From a virus, in the IMG/VR virus record IMGVR_UViG_3300036832_001622, positions 1-46,776 of that record: DNA of 46,776 bases; one strand, 5' to 3'. The translations under genes and the position numbers were made by a program. Of this stretch, positions 1 through 8,057 are shown in pieces (positions within the stretch are counted from its first letter, which is position 1; each line of letters begins with the position of its first letter). The notes beneath the pieces are model-generated. The model worked only from the letters and a program-made list of their open reading frames with translations. It ran no database searches and was not told the origin of the DNA.

Positions 1-12
1 GGAGCGAAAAAA

Positions 13-333
13 ATGACCGAGCTCGGTTTATCTGGAGTTGAATTCGGCAGACAGGGCGACACCCTGGTCTGCCCGGGCTGCGGCGAGGAATATCTGCATC
101 ATGGCCGCGTCGTCGTCTATTCCCGCGAGGAAGATAGCAGCCTGGTTGTGCGAACGACGATCGATGGTACTGCACTAGAGCAATTTCAAGTCGAGAACAG
201 TTCCGACAATCCGAGCTCGCGGCGCGATGGTCTAACAATCGCGTTCTGGTGCGAGGGTTGCGACAAGACGCACGAGCTCACCATCGCTCAGCACAAAGGG
301 TCCAGCCTGGTGCGCTGGCGGGAGACAAAATGA
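13..333 (+). CDS. Zinc-ribbon-like hypothetical protein
   Basis: 106 aa. GGAG lies 8 bases before the ATG. Two CxxC pairs (C20/C23 and C80/C83) flank a beta-rich middle, as in small zinc ribbons. Function is not recognised. It is the first of a tight operon: its stop overlaps the next ATG (ATGA). Zinc binding is inferred from the cysteine spacing alone. Confidence 0.75.
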   Translation: MTELGLSGVEFGRQGDTLVCPGCGEEYLHHGRVVVYSREEDSSLVVRTTIDGTALEQFQVENSSDNPSSRRDGLTIAFWCEGCDKTHELTIAQHKGSSLVRWRETK

Positions 334-689
334 ACCTTATCGATATCAAAGAACGAATCGCCATCGGTGAACCGTTGACACCGGAGCAACGCAACTTCGT
401 GCTCGAGTTAATAATCCGGGCCACTGTACGCGTCGAAGTCGAGCACCATGCCGACAACTATATGGGCCGCATCGAAACGCTGTGGGCATTCTTCTCGATC
501 GACGCAGGCGGTGAAGGTGTGTGCGCCGGGCCGCTCGGGCCATTCCCGGTCGTGCCCTATATCGCTGCCGACAAGGCACGGCTCGATGATCTGCGGCCGC
601 GCGCAGTCGCCATTGCCAAACGCTTCGGCAAGCCGGTGCGGCTCGCCAAGTTCACCAAGCGCGAGGATGTGGAGATCATTCAACCGTGA
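330..689 (+). CDS. Hypothetical protein
   Basis: 119 aa from the ATG that overlaps the previous stop. A longer in-frame start at 249 would run far into the upstream gene and is not used. The N-terminal half is predicted helical; a Gly/Pro-rich middle is followed by a basic C-terminus. No family recognised. Coupled by overlap to both neighbours. Confidence 0.7.
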   Translation: MNLIDIKERIAIGEPLTPEQRNFVLELIIRATVRVEVEHHADNYMGRIETLWAFFSIDAGGEGVCAGPLGPFPVVPYIAADKARLDDLRPRAVAIAKRFGKPVRLAKFTKREDVEIIQP

Positions 690-1348
690 CAACTGTATTT
701 GACGCCGATGCGAAGCCGACGCGCCGCTGCGGTGAATGCCAACTTTGCTGTAAGCTCTTGCCGATGCGCAAGCGGCCGCAGGACGACGTGCGGCATACGA
801 TCAATCTCCTGCTCGATCGCGGTCTGATCGATGTCGGTGAGTATTTCGGCGAGATGACGCCAGACTTCGATAAGCCGGCGGGCGCGCCGTGTCCGCACCA
901 GCGCCACAACAAGGGTTGCGCCGTCTATACCAAGCGTCCCTGGGGGTGCCGGCTGTGGAATTGTCGCTGGCTGGTCAATAACGACACCGCCGAGCTCCGT
1001 CGCCCTGACCGTTCGCGCTATGTTGTGGATCTGATGCCGGACTATATCACGGCCGTGGACAACGCGACCGGCGAGCGCCGCGACGTCGAAGTCGTCCAGA
1101 TCTGGGTCGATCCGCAAGATCGTGATGCCTGGCGGCGCGACAAAGATCTGATCGCTTTCCTCGAGCGCCGCGGCAAAGAAGGCATCGCCGCAATCATGCG
1201 CTATTCCGAGAGCGACGCGCTGGTCGTATTCCCGCCCTCGATGGCGACCGATCGACAATGGCACGAGCACTCAGGCGACGCCGTAGGCCGTTCGATCAGC
1301 GATCGCGCCGAGGGCATCGCCCGCGCACAGCAACAGCGAGGCGAATGA
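686..1348 (+). CDS. YkgJ-family Cys-cluster (zinc/iron-chelating) protein
   Basis: 220 aa, GTG start overlapping the previous TGA. The N-terminal half carries the cysteine pattern of the YkgJ/UPF0153 family: CGECQLCC (C15, C18, C21, C22), then C69, C78, C88 and C93 in a PCPHQ...GC...GCRLWNC arrangement. The family is thought to bind zinc or iron-sulphur; no enzymatic role is established. The C-terminal third is charged and unassigned. Such genes are occasional phage accessory genes. Confidence 0.75.
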   Translation: MTTVFDADAKPTRRCGECQLCCKLLPMRKRPQDDVRHTINLLLDRGLIDVGEYFGEMTPDFDKPAGAPCPHQRHNKGCAVYTKRPWGCRLWNCRWLVNNDTAELRRPDRSRYVVDLMPDYITAVDNATGERRDVEVVQIWVDPQDRDAWRRDKDLIAFLERRGKEGIAAIMRYSESDALVVFPPSMATDRQWHEHSGDAVGRSISDRAEGIARAQQQRGE

Positions 1349-1665
1349 TGATCTGGCGGCGAAAGAAATCCGAGCCCAAAAAAATCAAACTCGACAAGGT
1401 CATTTTCCGAGTCGGCCGGCTCACGATCCGGCCCGGAGATATCCTGGTTTTGCGCACCGATCTCTTCCTCAACAAAGAACAGGTCGAGTTCCTTCGCGAT
1501 CGCATGGATGAGCAGTTCAAGGATCTCGGCGTCAAGGTCGTGGTCTTAACCTCTGGCCTCGAGATCGCGGTGCTGCGCAAGGAAGTCGCGATCGCACTAT
1601 CTGAAGAGGGGCAGCGGTTTGGCCCCGATGAGCCGATTCTTTCCCCAGGTGACGCAGCACGATGA
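1345..1665 (+). CDS. Hypothetical protein
   Basis: 106 aa from the ATG overlapping the previous stop; a second ATG follows immediately at 1348. A Lys-rich N-terminus (about residues 4-15) is followed by an alternating alpha/beta region. No known motif. ATGA overlap with the next gene. Confidence 0.65.
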   Translation: MMIWRRKKSEPKKIKLDKVIFRVGRLTIRPGDILVLRTDLFLNKEQVEFLRDRMDEQFKDLGVKVVVLTSGLEIAVLRKEVAIALSEEGQRFGPDEPILSPGDAAR

Positions 1666-1853
1666 CCTACACCGCAGTCGACGCCGTTAAACGCGCAGAG
1701 AAGATGCTGCGCATCCTGCACGAGGCTCTCGACGAGCTCGAGACGATCGCCAGCGATCCCGCGATCGAGGACGAGGACAAGGTTGGAATGATGCTCGATT
1801 GCATCAAAGAGGCGCGCGAGCTCGCGCTCAATGTGCCGCAGGAAAACCAGTGA
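1662..1853 (+). CDS. Small acidic helical protein
   Basis: 63 aa, predicted almost wholly helical and acidic, with leucines spaced as in a coiled coil. Start and stop both overlap neighbouring genes (ATGA upstream, GTGA downstream). No family recognised. Confidence 0.65.
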   Translation: MTYTAVDAVKRAEKMLRILHEALDELETIASDPAIEDEDKVGMMLDCIKEARELALNVPQENQ

Positions 1854-2095
1854 GCAAAAAGATCACGATCGACGGTGTCCCGATCGAAGTCGTCTCCGAC
1901 AGTGAGGCTGAGGAAGCTGACTTCCATGTGTGCGTGCCGGCAGACAGTCCGTCGCCGTTCGACGATAACCTGACAGGCTTCTGCGCGCACTGCGGGATCA
2001 AGATCATATACCGCTGGCACGCGCCGCGGACGCCGCCGAAGATTTGCCTCGAGTGTGCCGCGAAGATGGCCGCGAAGCTTCCGAGCAAGCCATGA
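1850..2095 (+). CDS. Small zinc-ribbon-like protein
   Basis: 81 aa with a GTG start overlapping the previous TGA; an upstream ATG at 1799 is less likely. CAHC (C45/C48) and CLEC (C66/C69) form a probable zinc ribbon in the C-terminal half after an acidic N-terminal segment. Role unknown. Confidence 0.65.
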   Translation: MSKKITIDGVPIEVVSDSEAEEADFHVCVPADSPSPFDDNLTGFCAHCGIKIIYRWHAPRTPPKICLECAAKMAAKLPSKP

Positions 2096-2349
2096 CGCAA
2101 AAACTGACCCCGGTTCCCGACGACCATTGCATCGCCATCGCGCGAAAGATCAGCGATGTGCTCGATGGTGAGGAGCTCGGCGACGTCACCACGGTGCTGA
2201 CGTCGCTGCTCATCTTCGCAATCGGGTCGGGCTCGTCGTCTCTCGATGACAAACTGCAGGCGCTCGAGCGCACCATCGAGATCCTTCGCCGCCGGATACC
2301 GGAGCTTCATAACCAAGACGCCCCTGAAATTGAAGACTGGGTGCAGTAG
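2092..2349 (+). CDS. Hypothetical helical protein
   Basis: 85 aa from the ATG overlapping the previous stop. A hydrophobic stretch near residues 36-45 is too short and mixed to call a membrane helix. The C-terminal half looks like a coiled coil (DDKLQALERTIEILRRR). No family recognised. Confidence 0.6.
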   Translation: MTQKLTPVPDDHCIAIARKISDVLDGEELGDVTTVLTSLLIFAIGSGSSSLDDKLQALERTIEILRRRIPELHNQDAPEIEDWVQ

Positions 2350-2351
2350 CC

Positions 2352-2846
2352 ATGATGGGGCGCGGCTTCTATGCCAAGCTCGATCAATTCAAGCTCACAG
2401 AGGCCGACACAACCGCGCACGATCGGCACGAGTACAATTATCAGCAAGGCCGCGACCCTGGGCGCAATCAAACGCCAGAAGAAAATCTAGTGGAGCATGT
2501 GCTTGGCGCACGCTGCGAGCGCGCCGGCTGGGTCTTTTTTCCGACGCTCACATGGCATCGGTTCAAGACTGGCGCGGTCGATGACACCCCAGATCTCGGT
2601 GACTTCATTGACGTCAAAGGCGTGCGCTTCGATCATCACGAATTGCTGGTGCCGCAGGCGAAGATCAAGCGCGACTGGGCTTATCTTCTCATCTCGGCAG
2701 AACAGCATCCTTATTATTGGCTCGCCGGTTGGATGTGGGGGTCGTCGCTGATCGAGCGCGCGCCGCTCAAACACTCGCGGCCGGCCTACGCCATGCCAGC
2801 GCACGCCCTATTTTCGCTGACGGCCCTGCAGCGGATTGCGGGGTGA
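2352..2846 (+). CDS. Possible PD-(D/E)XK-like nuclease, hypothetical
   Basis: 164 aa. Residues about 40-115 have the order of a restriction-endonuclease-like fold: an N-terminal Glu (EENLVEHVLG), then DDTPDLGDFIDVKGVR with Asp and Lys placed like a (D/E)XK core, then a strand (LLVPQAKI) and DWAYLLIS. This is a weak structural guess, not a family match. Last gene of the left operon; it ends 4 bases from the convergent 2851 gene. Confidence 0.6.
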   Translation: MMGRGFYAKLDQFKLTEADTTAHDRHEYNYQQGRDPGRNQTPEENLVEHVLGARCERAGWVFFPTLTWHRFKTGAVDDTPDLGDFIDVKGVRFDHHELLVPQAKIKRDWAYLLISAEQHPYYWLAGWMWGSSLIERAPLKHSRPAYAMPAHALFSLTALQRIAG

Positions 2847-2850
2847 CCGC

Positions 2851-3648
2851 TCAGCTATTTTTTTCGACCTCTTTGGCCCGCGCTAGGACCGTGTTCTTTT
2901 CACCCCGGAACTCGTCGTGGCCCTTGACCGTACCGCGGATCTTGAACGGCTCGGCCTCGATCTCCCAGCGCTCGAGCTCGTTGTTCCAGTTGGCGGTGGG
3001 GGGAACGAACGCGCCCTTGGTGACGATCGCGTTGCCGTCGAGGGTCCGCATCGCGGCGATCCGCATGGTGCCGAACTGGGTCTGAATGCTGGTCACTCGC
3101 TCGGCGACGACCGTGAGCTCGAGCCGCTCGCCGATCTGGCCGACCCATCCGCTGGCGGCCTTCTTGGCATCGGTGGCCTCGATCCGGGCGATCGCGGCCT
3201 CGAGGGCGGCCTTCTGGCCCTCCGTCATGGCGGCATTCTTGCGCGCCTTCTCGGTGACATCCTTGACGAAGGGATTGCGCTCGGCAAAGGCCTGGGCCCG
3301 CTCGAGCAATGCGCCGTGCTCGGCCATGAAAGCGACGCGCCGGCTGTTGGCCTCGGCCTCAGCGGCTTCCCGCGCGGCCTGGGCCTCGGCGGCCTTTTTA
3401 GCGCCCCGCTTGGCCGCGGCGGCGTTGAGCTTCTCGAGCTTCTCGGCGGAAAACAGCTTGTGGGTCTTGGGCGCGCCCTTGCCGGAACCGCCGCAATCGA
3501 AGCAGGTCCAGCCGGTGTGCTGCCACTTGTCGCTGCCGCCTGCGCCGCCACAGCGGCCGCAAACCGACGGCAATGTCACGGCGAAGCCCTTGCCCATAGC
3601 AAAGGCCTGGCCGGTGAACTTCTCGCCGTGTCTAAAAAACAGTTCCAT
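2851..3648 (-). CDS. DnaJ-type zinc-finger phage protein
   Basis: 265 aa from the second Met; an in-frame ATG lies 9 bases earlier at 3657. The strong promoter at 3671-3699 would start transcription close to the AAAGGG that precedes the second ATG, so the first ATG would lack a ribosome site. CGRCGGAGG and CFDCGGSGKG (C30/C33, C49/C52) resemble half of a DnaJ CxxCxGxG zinc domain. A long Ala/Glu/Lys-rich helix follows (about 70-160), then a beta-rich C-terminus that could be OB-like. Function unknown. Confidence 0.75.
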   Translation of the reverse strand: MELFFRHGEKFTGQAFAMGKGFAVTLPSVCGRCGGAGGSDKWQHTGWTCFDCGGSGKGAPKTHKLFSAEKLEKLNAAAAKRGAKKAAEAQAAREAAEAEANSRRVAFMAEHGALLERAQAFAERNPFVKDVTEKARKNAAMTEGQKAALEAAIARIEATDAKKAASGWVGQIGERLELTVVAERVTSIQTQFGTMRIAAMRTLDGNAIVTKGAFVPPTANWNNELERWEIEAEPFKIRGTVKGHDEFRGEKNTVLARAKEVEKNS

Positions 3649-3670
3649 CTGGGTCATCCCTTTCGCCCCT

Positions 3671-3713
3671 TATATAGGACAGAATGACCTATAGGTCAAG
3701 ATGACCTATATCA
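3671..3713 (-). promoter_or_regulatory. Sigma70 promoter with palindromic operator
   Basis: Read on the minus strand: TTGACC (3699-3694), 17 bases, TATATA (3676-3671). The perfect 14-bp palindrome TGACCTATAGGTCA (3685-3698) overlaps the -35, and a degenerate second copy, TGACCTATATCA, starts 17 bp away at 3702. The geometry fits a repressor site covering the -35 of the zinc-protein gene. Confidence 0.75.
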
Positions 3714-3744
3714 CAAAATGTTGCAGGGCTCTCCCGTCTCCCCT

Positions 3745-3969
3745 TTAATCTTCGATGATCTCGATAAAGTCGCGGTGATATTGGCTCACGCTTTTGTTGC
3801 CATTCCACCGCACGCAGACCACGTCAGGGGAAGGTTTGTGTTTGCCGCGATCTGGACCGCTTGTGATATAGACCTGATGCGGGCCAAGATATTCGCCTTC
3901 GCGATTTTGCTGGCCGGGATTGAAGCCGCGTCTTTTCCCTTCCTGACTAAGGCGACAACGCACTGTCAT
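3745..3969 (-). CDS. Small hypothetical protein
   Basis: 74 aa, start overlapping the stop of the Xis-like gene (ATGA). Basic N-terminus, then beta-rich with a conserved-looking ending (VRWNGNKSVSQYHRDFIEI). A fragment resembling this ending lies at 6756-6806 on the other strand. No function recognised. Confidence 0.65.
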   Translation of the reverse strand: MTVRCRLSQEGKRRGFNPGQQNREGEYLGPHQVYITSGPDRGKHKPSPDVVCVRWNGNKSVSQYHRDFIEIIED

Positions 3970-4184
3970 GATTGATCCTCACGCGCTCGGCGCCAGTCCT
4001 GCTCGGCTTCCGGACTGATTAATATGCGGCGCGGACTGATCCGCGTCTCACGTGGTCCTTTGCCGGCGCGTTTGAGGGCGTAGTAAGTCCCGATCGAGAT
4101 CCTATTGGCCTGACAAAAACTTTCGACGGTGTGCATGTCACCGGGTTCGCGAACATATTCCTTCCGTCGCCGTCGCCGCGCCAT
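3966..4184 (-). CDS. Xis/AlpA-like DNA-binding protein
   Basis: 72 aa from the ATG at 4184, which has GGAAAGGA 7 bases upstream; an in-frame ATG at 4247 lacks a ribosome site. After a very basic N-terminus (ARRRRRKEY), residues about 18-65 form a MerR/AlpA-type winged helix: a helix-turn-helix (VESFCQANRISIGTYYALKRAG), then a wing (RISPRRILISPEAEQDWR). Position beside the integrase gene suggests an excisionase or directionality factor. Confidence 0.7.
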   Translation of the reverse strand: MARRRRRKEYVREPGDMHTVESFCQANRISIGTYYALKRAGKGPRETRISPRRILISPEAEQDWRRAREDQS

Positions 4185-4223
4185 TGCCGCATCCTTTCCA
4201 GCGAATCGCCCCGCAGGCCGAAC

Positions 4224-4237
4224 TGGCCTATAGGGCA
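4224..4237. promoter_or_regulatory. Second copy of the CCTATAGG operator
   Basis: TGGCCTATAGGGCA differs at two symmetric positions from the perfect operator TGACCTATAGGTCA at 3685-3698. It lies in the leader of the Xis-like gene, about 40 bp before its chosen start, so one regulator may act on both transcripts. Confidence 0.5.
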
Positions 4238-4271
4238 CATTGTCCATATAGCTAGAAAGGGCTCGTTGCAG

Positions 4272-5522
4272 TTATGCGGCTTTATTCACAGGCAGTTGCA
4301 CGACGTTGGGCTCCGTTGGGGAACTATCGAAGGCCAGTGCGGTATCATCGTGCGCGACGTCGCGGTGGTAGTGCTCTTCGATGTCGCGGACGCCGGTGAA
4401 ATGAATATCGGCGATTTCCTTGATCGGAACACCGGCCTTGATCATTCGGTCGATCGAACTGTGGCGCAGCGCGTACAGTCCAGTCGGCCACGTTCTGCCG
4501 CGGCGGATCTCGGTCGGGAATTTGAGCTTGCGCGCCAGTTTGCGCCATAGCCGATGATGATGATCGCCGACCAGTTCGTTCTTGCCCGGGACCTCGGTTA
4601 ACCATGGCTTGCCGTTCTCGTCCCGCAATAGAATGGTCCCTGCCGGCTGTCCGGCGGCCGCTGAGCGAAGTTTTTCGAGTAGGGCTGGCTTGACCTGAAA
4701 CGACCGCGGCTCACGGCTTCCGTTGCCCTTATTGTCTCCCGGGATCTCGACACGGTCGCCCTGCAGTTGGTCGACGATGATACGGGCAAGCTGGCTTGTG
4801 CGCGTTCCGTAATCGGCGTGCATCTGCACGAGCACCCCAAATTCGTCGCTTGTGTCGTAGGCGTCCGCAACGGCAGCGAGCACTTGGTCGTCGGTGAGCT
4901 TGATTTTGCGCGCGACCTTGGCCTTCTTGCCTTTGTAGCGGGTGAACCCCTTTTGCCAGGCTTTGCTATTGGCGTCGATGCGCGGATCGCTCGCGGCGGC
5001 CCAATCGAAGGCCGGCTTCAACTGCCCTATGGCCTTATTGATGGTCGACTCGGCCAGACCGTCGGCCAGGCATTTGCTCTGCCAAGTCTCACCGAGGTCC
5101 TTTGCGGTGACCTCGGTCAACGGGCGTTCGAGCTCCTTGTCACTGAACAAGCCGCGCAGCCAGTCCGCGGCTGCGACCTTCCTGCCGGTGATGCGCAGGC
5201 GCTCGCGGTAAGACGTCAACGCCTGGCCGATCGTCTGCGGCGGTTCTTTCTTCGCGGCTGCCGGGCTGAGCTTGCTCTCGCGCTGCATTGTGCTCGCGGC
5301 GGCGCACGCGGCTTTGAAATCGATCCCGCCCAGCGTGTCGTCAGCCTGGCCGATTTTCTTGACGATCTGGTCGCCCTTGCCATCGGGGATGCCGGCGGAC
5401 CAGGACGCGATGCCATCCTTACCGCGGCGCCAGATGAGGACGCCGCCACTGTCGAGCTTGTGGGTGTATCGCTTGCCGGTCTTGAGGTCGCGGCGGTCTT
5501 CGATCTTTTTCAGGTTGTTCAT
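4272..5522 (-). CDS. int: Tyrosine-recombinase integrase
   Basis: 416 aa, typical length for a phage integrase. Arm-binding-like N-terminus (1-75), core-binding SAM-like region (about 95-180) and catalytic domain (about 205-390). Visible catalytic residues: Arg241 (DYGTRTSQ), Arg353-His354 (LYALRHSS), His374 (DIHF) and the nucleophile Tyr385 (EEHYHR). Box II has Tyr in place of the first His, as in many phage integrases. It catalyses site-specific insertion and excision; the Xis-like gene lies downstream on the same strand. Confidence 0.93.
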   Translation of the reverse strand: MNNLKKIEDRRDLKTGKRYTHKLDSGGVLIWRRGKDGIASWSAGIPDGKGDQIVKKIGQADDTLGGIDFKAACAAASTMQRESKLSPAAAKKEPPQTIGQALTSYRERLRITGRKVAAADWLRGLFSDKELERPLTEVTAKDLGETWQSKCLADGLAESTINKAIGQLKPAFDWAAASDPRIDANSKAWQKGFTRYKGKKAKVARKIKLTDDQVLAAVADAYDTSDEFGVLVQMHADYGTRTSQLARIIVDQLQGDRVEIPGDNKGNGSREPRSFQVKPALLEKLRSAAAGQPAGTILLRDENGKPWLTEVPGKNELVGDHHHRLWRKLARKLKFPTEIRRGRTWPTGLYALRHSSIDRMIKAGVPIKEIADIHFTGVRDIEEHYHRDVAHDDTALAFDSSPTEPNVVQLPVNKAA

Positions 5523-6044
5523 GGCCGTTGTTTCTGTGTCGAGTCGTGTCGAGTTTTGGTCGTCTGAAGGTCGCTGACTCTGTATCGTCCTTCGTTTGAA
5601 CAGATAGCGCGGAAGGCCCGTAAAAGCAATAGTTCTGCGCAGTTCCTAGAAGGCTATTATAGCATCATCGGAGTTATCCCCTCCTCATCCTGAGGAGCGG
5701 ATTTGCCGGTCTATCTTCCTGATATATAGCGATAATCCGCCGCCACCCGATACCCGTGTCGAGCCAGGTGTCGGGCGCCACCCTCTCTGGCTTGGTCACA
5801 TTTTATTGCAGTAGGCCGCATCTAGCCATTGTGCAACTGGGATGGCATGTGTAATGGTATCAGGCGTCACCCCCGGTCCCGAGCGCCCTGCTCTCAGTCA
5901 GTCCGCTAAGTCAGTCAAAGAGGGGCGCCCGCGGCCGCCGGGGGTGGCACCCCCTTTCGGGCGGCGACCCAACCCACGAAAGGTCCGCCGCAAAGAGGGA
6001 AAGATCCGTTTAACCCAGGTCGCCCGCCCGAAAGCGAGGCTCCC
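5523..6044. other. 522-bp gene-free region beside the integrase
   Basis: No convincing gene. It holds three copies of GTGTCGAG (5536, 5546, 5756) that could be integrase arm sites, and a hairpin CTCCTCA/TGAGGAG at 5681-5697 of the type CCTCATCCTGAGGAG, which from memory is a common dispersed palindrome in Bradyrhizobium-type genomes. GC-rich hairpins occur at 5930-5960. A weak TGTAAT hexamer near 5840 could be a -10 for the 6045 gene. attP is the obvious expectation here, but no core can be identified without the host site. Confidence 0.5.
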
Positions 6045-6527
6045 ATGACCATCGTCGCCCTTGTCGGCTTGATCAAAGCCCGCAACGAGCGCCGGCTTGA
6101 GCTCATCCGCGAAGCTCTCGACGCCGACCTCGTGGATCTTGAGTCCGCCTTTGGCAATCCCGACGCCATCGCCGCGCTCGAGGCGCGGTGGAGCACCGAA
6201 ACCACCGCCGCGGCCAAAGCCGCCGACGACCCGGCACTGCGCGAGACCCTCGAGATCTGGCAGAAGGCCGCCGAGCATCACGCCCGCGACTATCATCCCC
6301 TCGCCGTCGACATCGAGCCGTTCGTCATCATGGCCGGGCTCAAAGTCAAACGGCGGCGGAAGATCCAAACTTGGCTCGAGACGCCCAGCGGCCGCGAGAT
6401 CCGCGTCACGTATAAGCGCCTGCATATCGATAATCGGATCGAACTCGAGGTCGACGGCGGCCCGCCGCATTATTTCGGCCCCGGCGACCAGGCCGCGATC
6501 GAAGCCTTCGTCCGGCCGCTGCTATGA
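6045..6527 (+). CDS. Hypothetical protein
   Basis: 160 aa; GAGG 6 bases before the ATG. N-terminal two thirds helical and Ala-rich; the C-terminal part is beta-rich with a basic KRRRK patch. No family recognised. Overlaps the next gene by ATGA. Confidence 0.65.
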   Translation: MTIVALVGLIKARNERRLELIREALDADLVDLESAFGNPDAIAALEARWSTETTAAAKAADDPALRETLEIWQKAAEHHARDYHPLAVDIEPFVIMAGLKVKRRRKIQTWLETPSGREIRVTYKRLHIDNRIELEVDGGPPHYFGPGDQAAIEAFVRPLL

Positions 6528-6772
6528 CCTACGCCGAGGCGCTCGAGCTCTTCCGGCTATCCCGGCAGATCGCCACGACGCCGAGCACGCGGACGGCCTG
6601 GTTCCAGACCGACGACGCCGGGCTGATCGGCTTCAAGCCGGACGGCACCCTGATCGGAAAAGTTCCGCGGCGGATCCTGCGCCAGGCGCGGTCGATCGCC
6701 GGCCGCGGCGGTATCGTCGCCGTCCTGGGCGACGACGAGATCCTGGTCGTCGACGATCGGCAGCTATCATAA
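6524..6772 (+). CDS. Hypothetical protein
   Basis: 82 aa, ATGA-coupled to the previous gene. Mixed alpha/beta. Its 3' end overlaps, in another frame, a fragment resembling the C-terminus of the 3745-3969 product, so its own C-terminus may be a mosaic junction. No function recognised. Confidence 0.55.
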   Translation: MTYAEALELFRLSRQIATTPSTRTAWFQTDDAGLIGFKPDGTLIGKVPRRILRQARSIAGRGGIVAVLGDDEILVVDDRQLS

Positions 6773-6806
6773 GGACTTCATTGAGATTTTAGAGGATTCG
6801 ACGTAA
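6756..6806 (+). pseudogene. C-terminal remnant of a 3745-type gene
   Basis: In the frame ending at TAA 6804-6806 the reading is GSYHKDFIEILEDST, against SQYHRDFIEIIED at the end of the 3745-3969 product. No start or upstream similarity is visible, so it looks like a leftover from recombination with a relative of that gene. Confidence 0.45.
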
Positions 6807-6814
6807 TGCACAGA

Positions 6815-7159
6815 TTAGGCCGAATCCGGCCGTTTCGGCCGCTTTCGACGCCGCGTTTTGATCGCTAACCACTTGCCTTTTCGATGTTTTCTCACCCTGG
6901 CCGCGTTCTCGTGACGGAGCTCGTCCAAGGTCTTCCCGATGGTGGCCAATTCGATTAACTGGTACGCGCGGCGACGCCCTAAATGACAGTATAGTTTGAC
7001 GATTTCCGGCCAGATCCCTTTGCGAGCCGCCCGGAGCTCGGCCAGCGCCTCCCCGACGTCGCGGTAGTAACCGGGCGAGCGCGGGTGCCGGTGAGCCAAA
7101 TACAGCATCGCGTTAACCCGCCGGACTAGGGCGGCATCGGCGTCATCGGCGAGGATCAT
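6815..7159 (-). CDS. DUF3102-like hypothetical protein
   Basis: 114 aa from the ATG overlapping the stop of the YdaS-like gene (ATGA); an upstream in-frame start would lie inside that gene. The middle (RDVGEALAELRAARKG...W...GRRRAYQLIELA) recalls DUF3102-type phage and plasmid proteins with a helix-turn-helix. Strongly basic C-terminus (KTRRRKRPKRP). DNA binding is likely; exact role unknown. Confidence 0.65.
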   Translation of the reverse strand: MILADDADAALVRRVNAMLYLAHRHPRSPGYYRDVGEALAELRAARKGIWPEIVKLYCHLGRRRAYQLIELATIGKTLDELRHENAARVRKHRKGKWLAIKTRRRKRPKRPDSA

Positions 7160-7356
7160 GACCCGCGCCGATATAAATCCGGTCGCAGGAGCTCCCGGCT
7201 GATGCCGGTCACGGCCTCGACCTGCAATAAGCGGTCGGCCGGAACGCGCCGCCATTCGGCAACTGATGTCTGTGAAATGCCGAGAGCTCGTGCCAACGGC
7301 CGCAATCCGCCGGCTTCCTCGATTGCACGTCTAAGACCTTCGTCAGGATCAACCAT
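7156..7356 (-). CDS. YdaS/Cro-like HTH protein
   Basis: 66 aa. Helix-turn-helix across residues about 17-50: GGLRPLARALGISQTSVAEWRR, then PADRLLQVEAVTGISRELLRPDLY, the typical ending of the YdaS family. YdaS proteins are Cro-like regulators of lambdoid-type prophages. It is divergent from the 7446 gene across a region with inverted repeats, which it may bind. Confidence 0.8.
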   Translation of the reverse strand: MVDPDEGLRRAIEEAGGLRPLARALGISQTSVAEWRRVPADRLLQVEAVTGISRELLRPDLYRRGS

Positions 7357-7362
7357 GGGCTC

Positions 7363-7413
7363 TTGACTTCTGTCCTGTTCGGTCTAACCTGACGCCGTCC
7401 GTAACTCACGGAC
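7363..7413 (+). promoter_or_regulatory. Promoter and inverted repeat before the 7446 gene
   Basis: TTGACT (7363-7368), 16 bases, TAACCT (7385-7390). Downstream is a perfect hairpin GTCCGT-AACTC-ACGGAC (7397-7413). Outer arms TCTGTCC (7369) and GGACAGA (7410) also face each other. The divergent YdaS-like protein is the likely binder. Confidence 0.55.
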
Positions 7414-7445
7414 AGAGAATGCCACAACGGACGGGAGAATGCCAA

Positions 7446-8057
7446 ATGGCAATCTCACTTTCAAAATATGAGGATGCCGCATTGGCTTTCCTCAAAGACC
7501 ACGCGATCGGCAGCATAGTTACGGCTGATCGGCTGGTGAATTGGGCACAGGTCACCGACGGCGAAGCTGCCGTGCTCAAGTCGGACCTTCTGGTCGATGA
7601 CCCTGCCAAGCGTCTCTCTGCTCTTCGTCGTCATCTTAATCTCGGCGGCGCGAGTCGCAATCTCGATGAGAGTCAGCGTTTTTGTCTCGTCATCGAGGAC
7701 GCCAAACGCAAGACCATGTCGGTGCGGTCACTGCAAGAGCACGTGCGTGATCAAAACGACGATGCCTTCGCTAAGTCTGTTCGCGGTGCGGTGTCACCAG
7801 TCAAGCGTCAGCAGAGAGCGCTTGATGATATCAAGCTCGAGGAAGTGTCCCCGGAAGTCCGCGAAGATATCGAAGCCAAGCTTCGCGCCTTCGTCGACTA
7901 CTATACTCCGCTGCGCAAATTTCTTTCTGAGGCAGTCATCAACCGTGAAGTGCAGCGGCTCATGGCGAAAGGCAATAGCGAGGCCACCGCGCGGATGATG
8001 CTCGAGATGGCACCATCCTTGTTGGGGTCACACAAGCTCTTGTCTCAAATCGAATAA
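7446..8057 (+). CDS. Hypothetical early protein
   Basis: 203 aa from the ATG with GGGAGA 9 bases upstream; an in-frame ATG at 7419 is possible. Mostly helical. The arrangement (HTH, divergent promoter, helical protein, terminator) suggests an early regulatory region. No family recognised. Confidence 0.7.
   Translation: MAISLSKYEDAALAFLKDHAIGSIVTADRLVNWAQVTDGEAAVLKSDLLVDDPAKRLSALRRHLNLGGASRNLDESQRFCLVIEDAKRKTMSVRSLQEHVRDQNDDAFAKSVRGAVSPVKRQQRALDDIKLEEVSPEVREDIEAKLRAFVDYYTPLRKFLSEAVINREVQRLMAKGNSEATARMMLEMAPSLLGSHKLLSQIE

Noticed and set aside
2838-2864. Possible terminator after the left operon (GCGG/CCGC, then seven Ts)
   Set aside because: Stem only 4 bp and the T-run begins 7 bases after it.
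2917-3687. Long plus-strand ORF of 256 aa opposite the zinc-protein gene
   Set aside because: Mirror of the Ala-rich minus-strand gene; Leu/Gly-rich, no ribosome site, and the minus gene has a promoter and a zinc motif.
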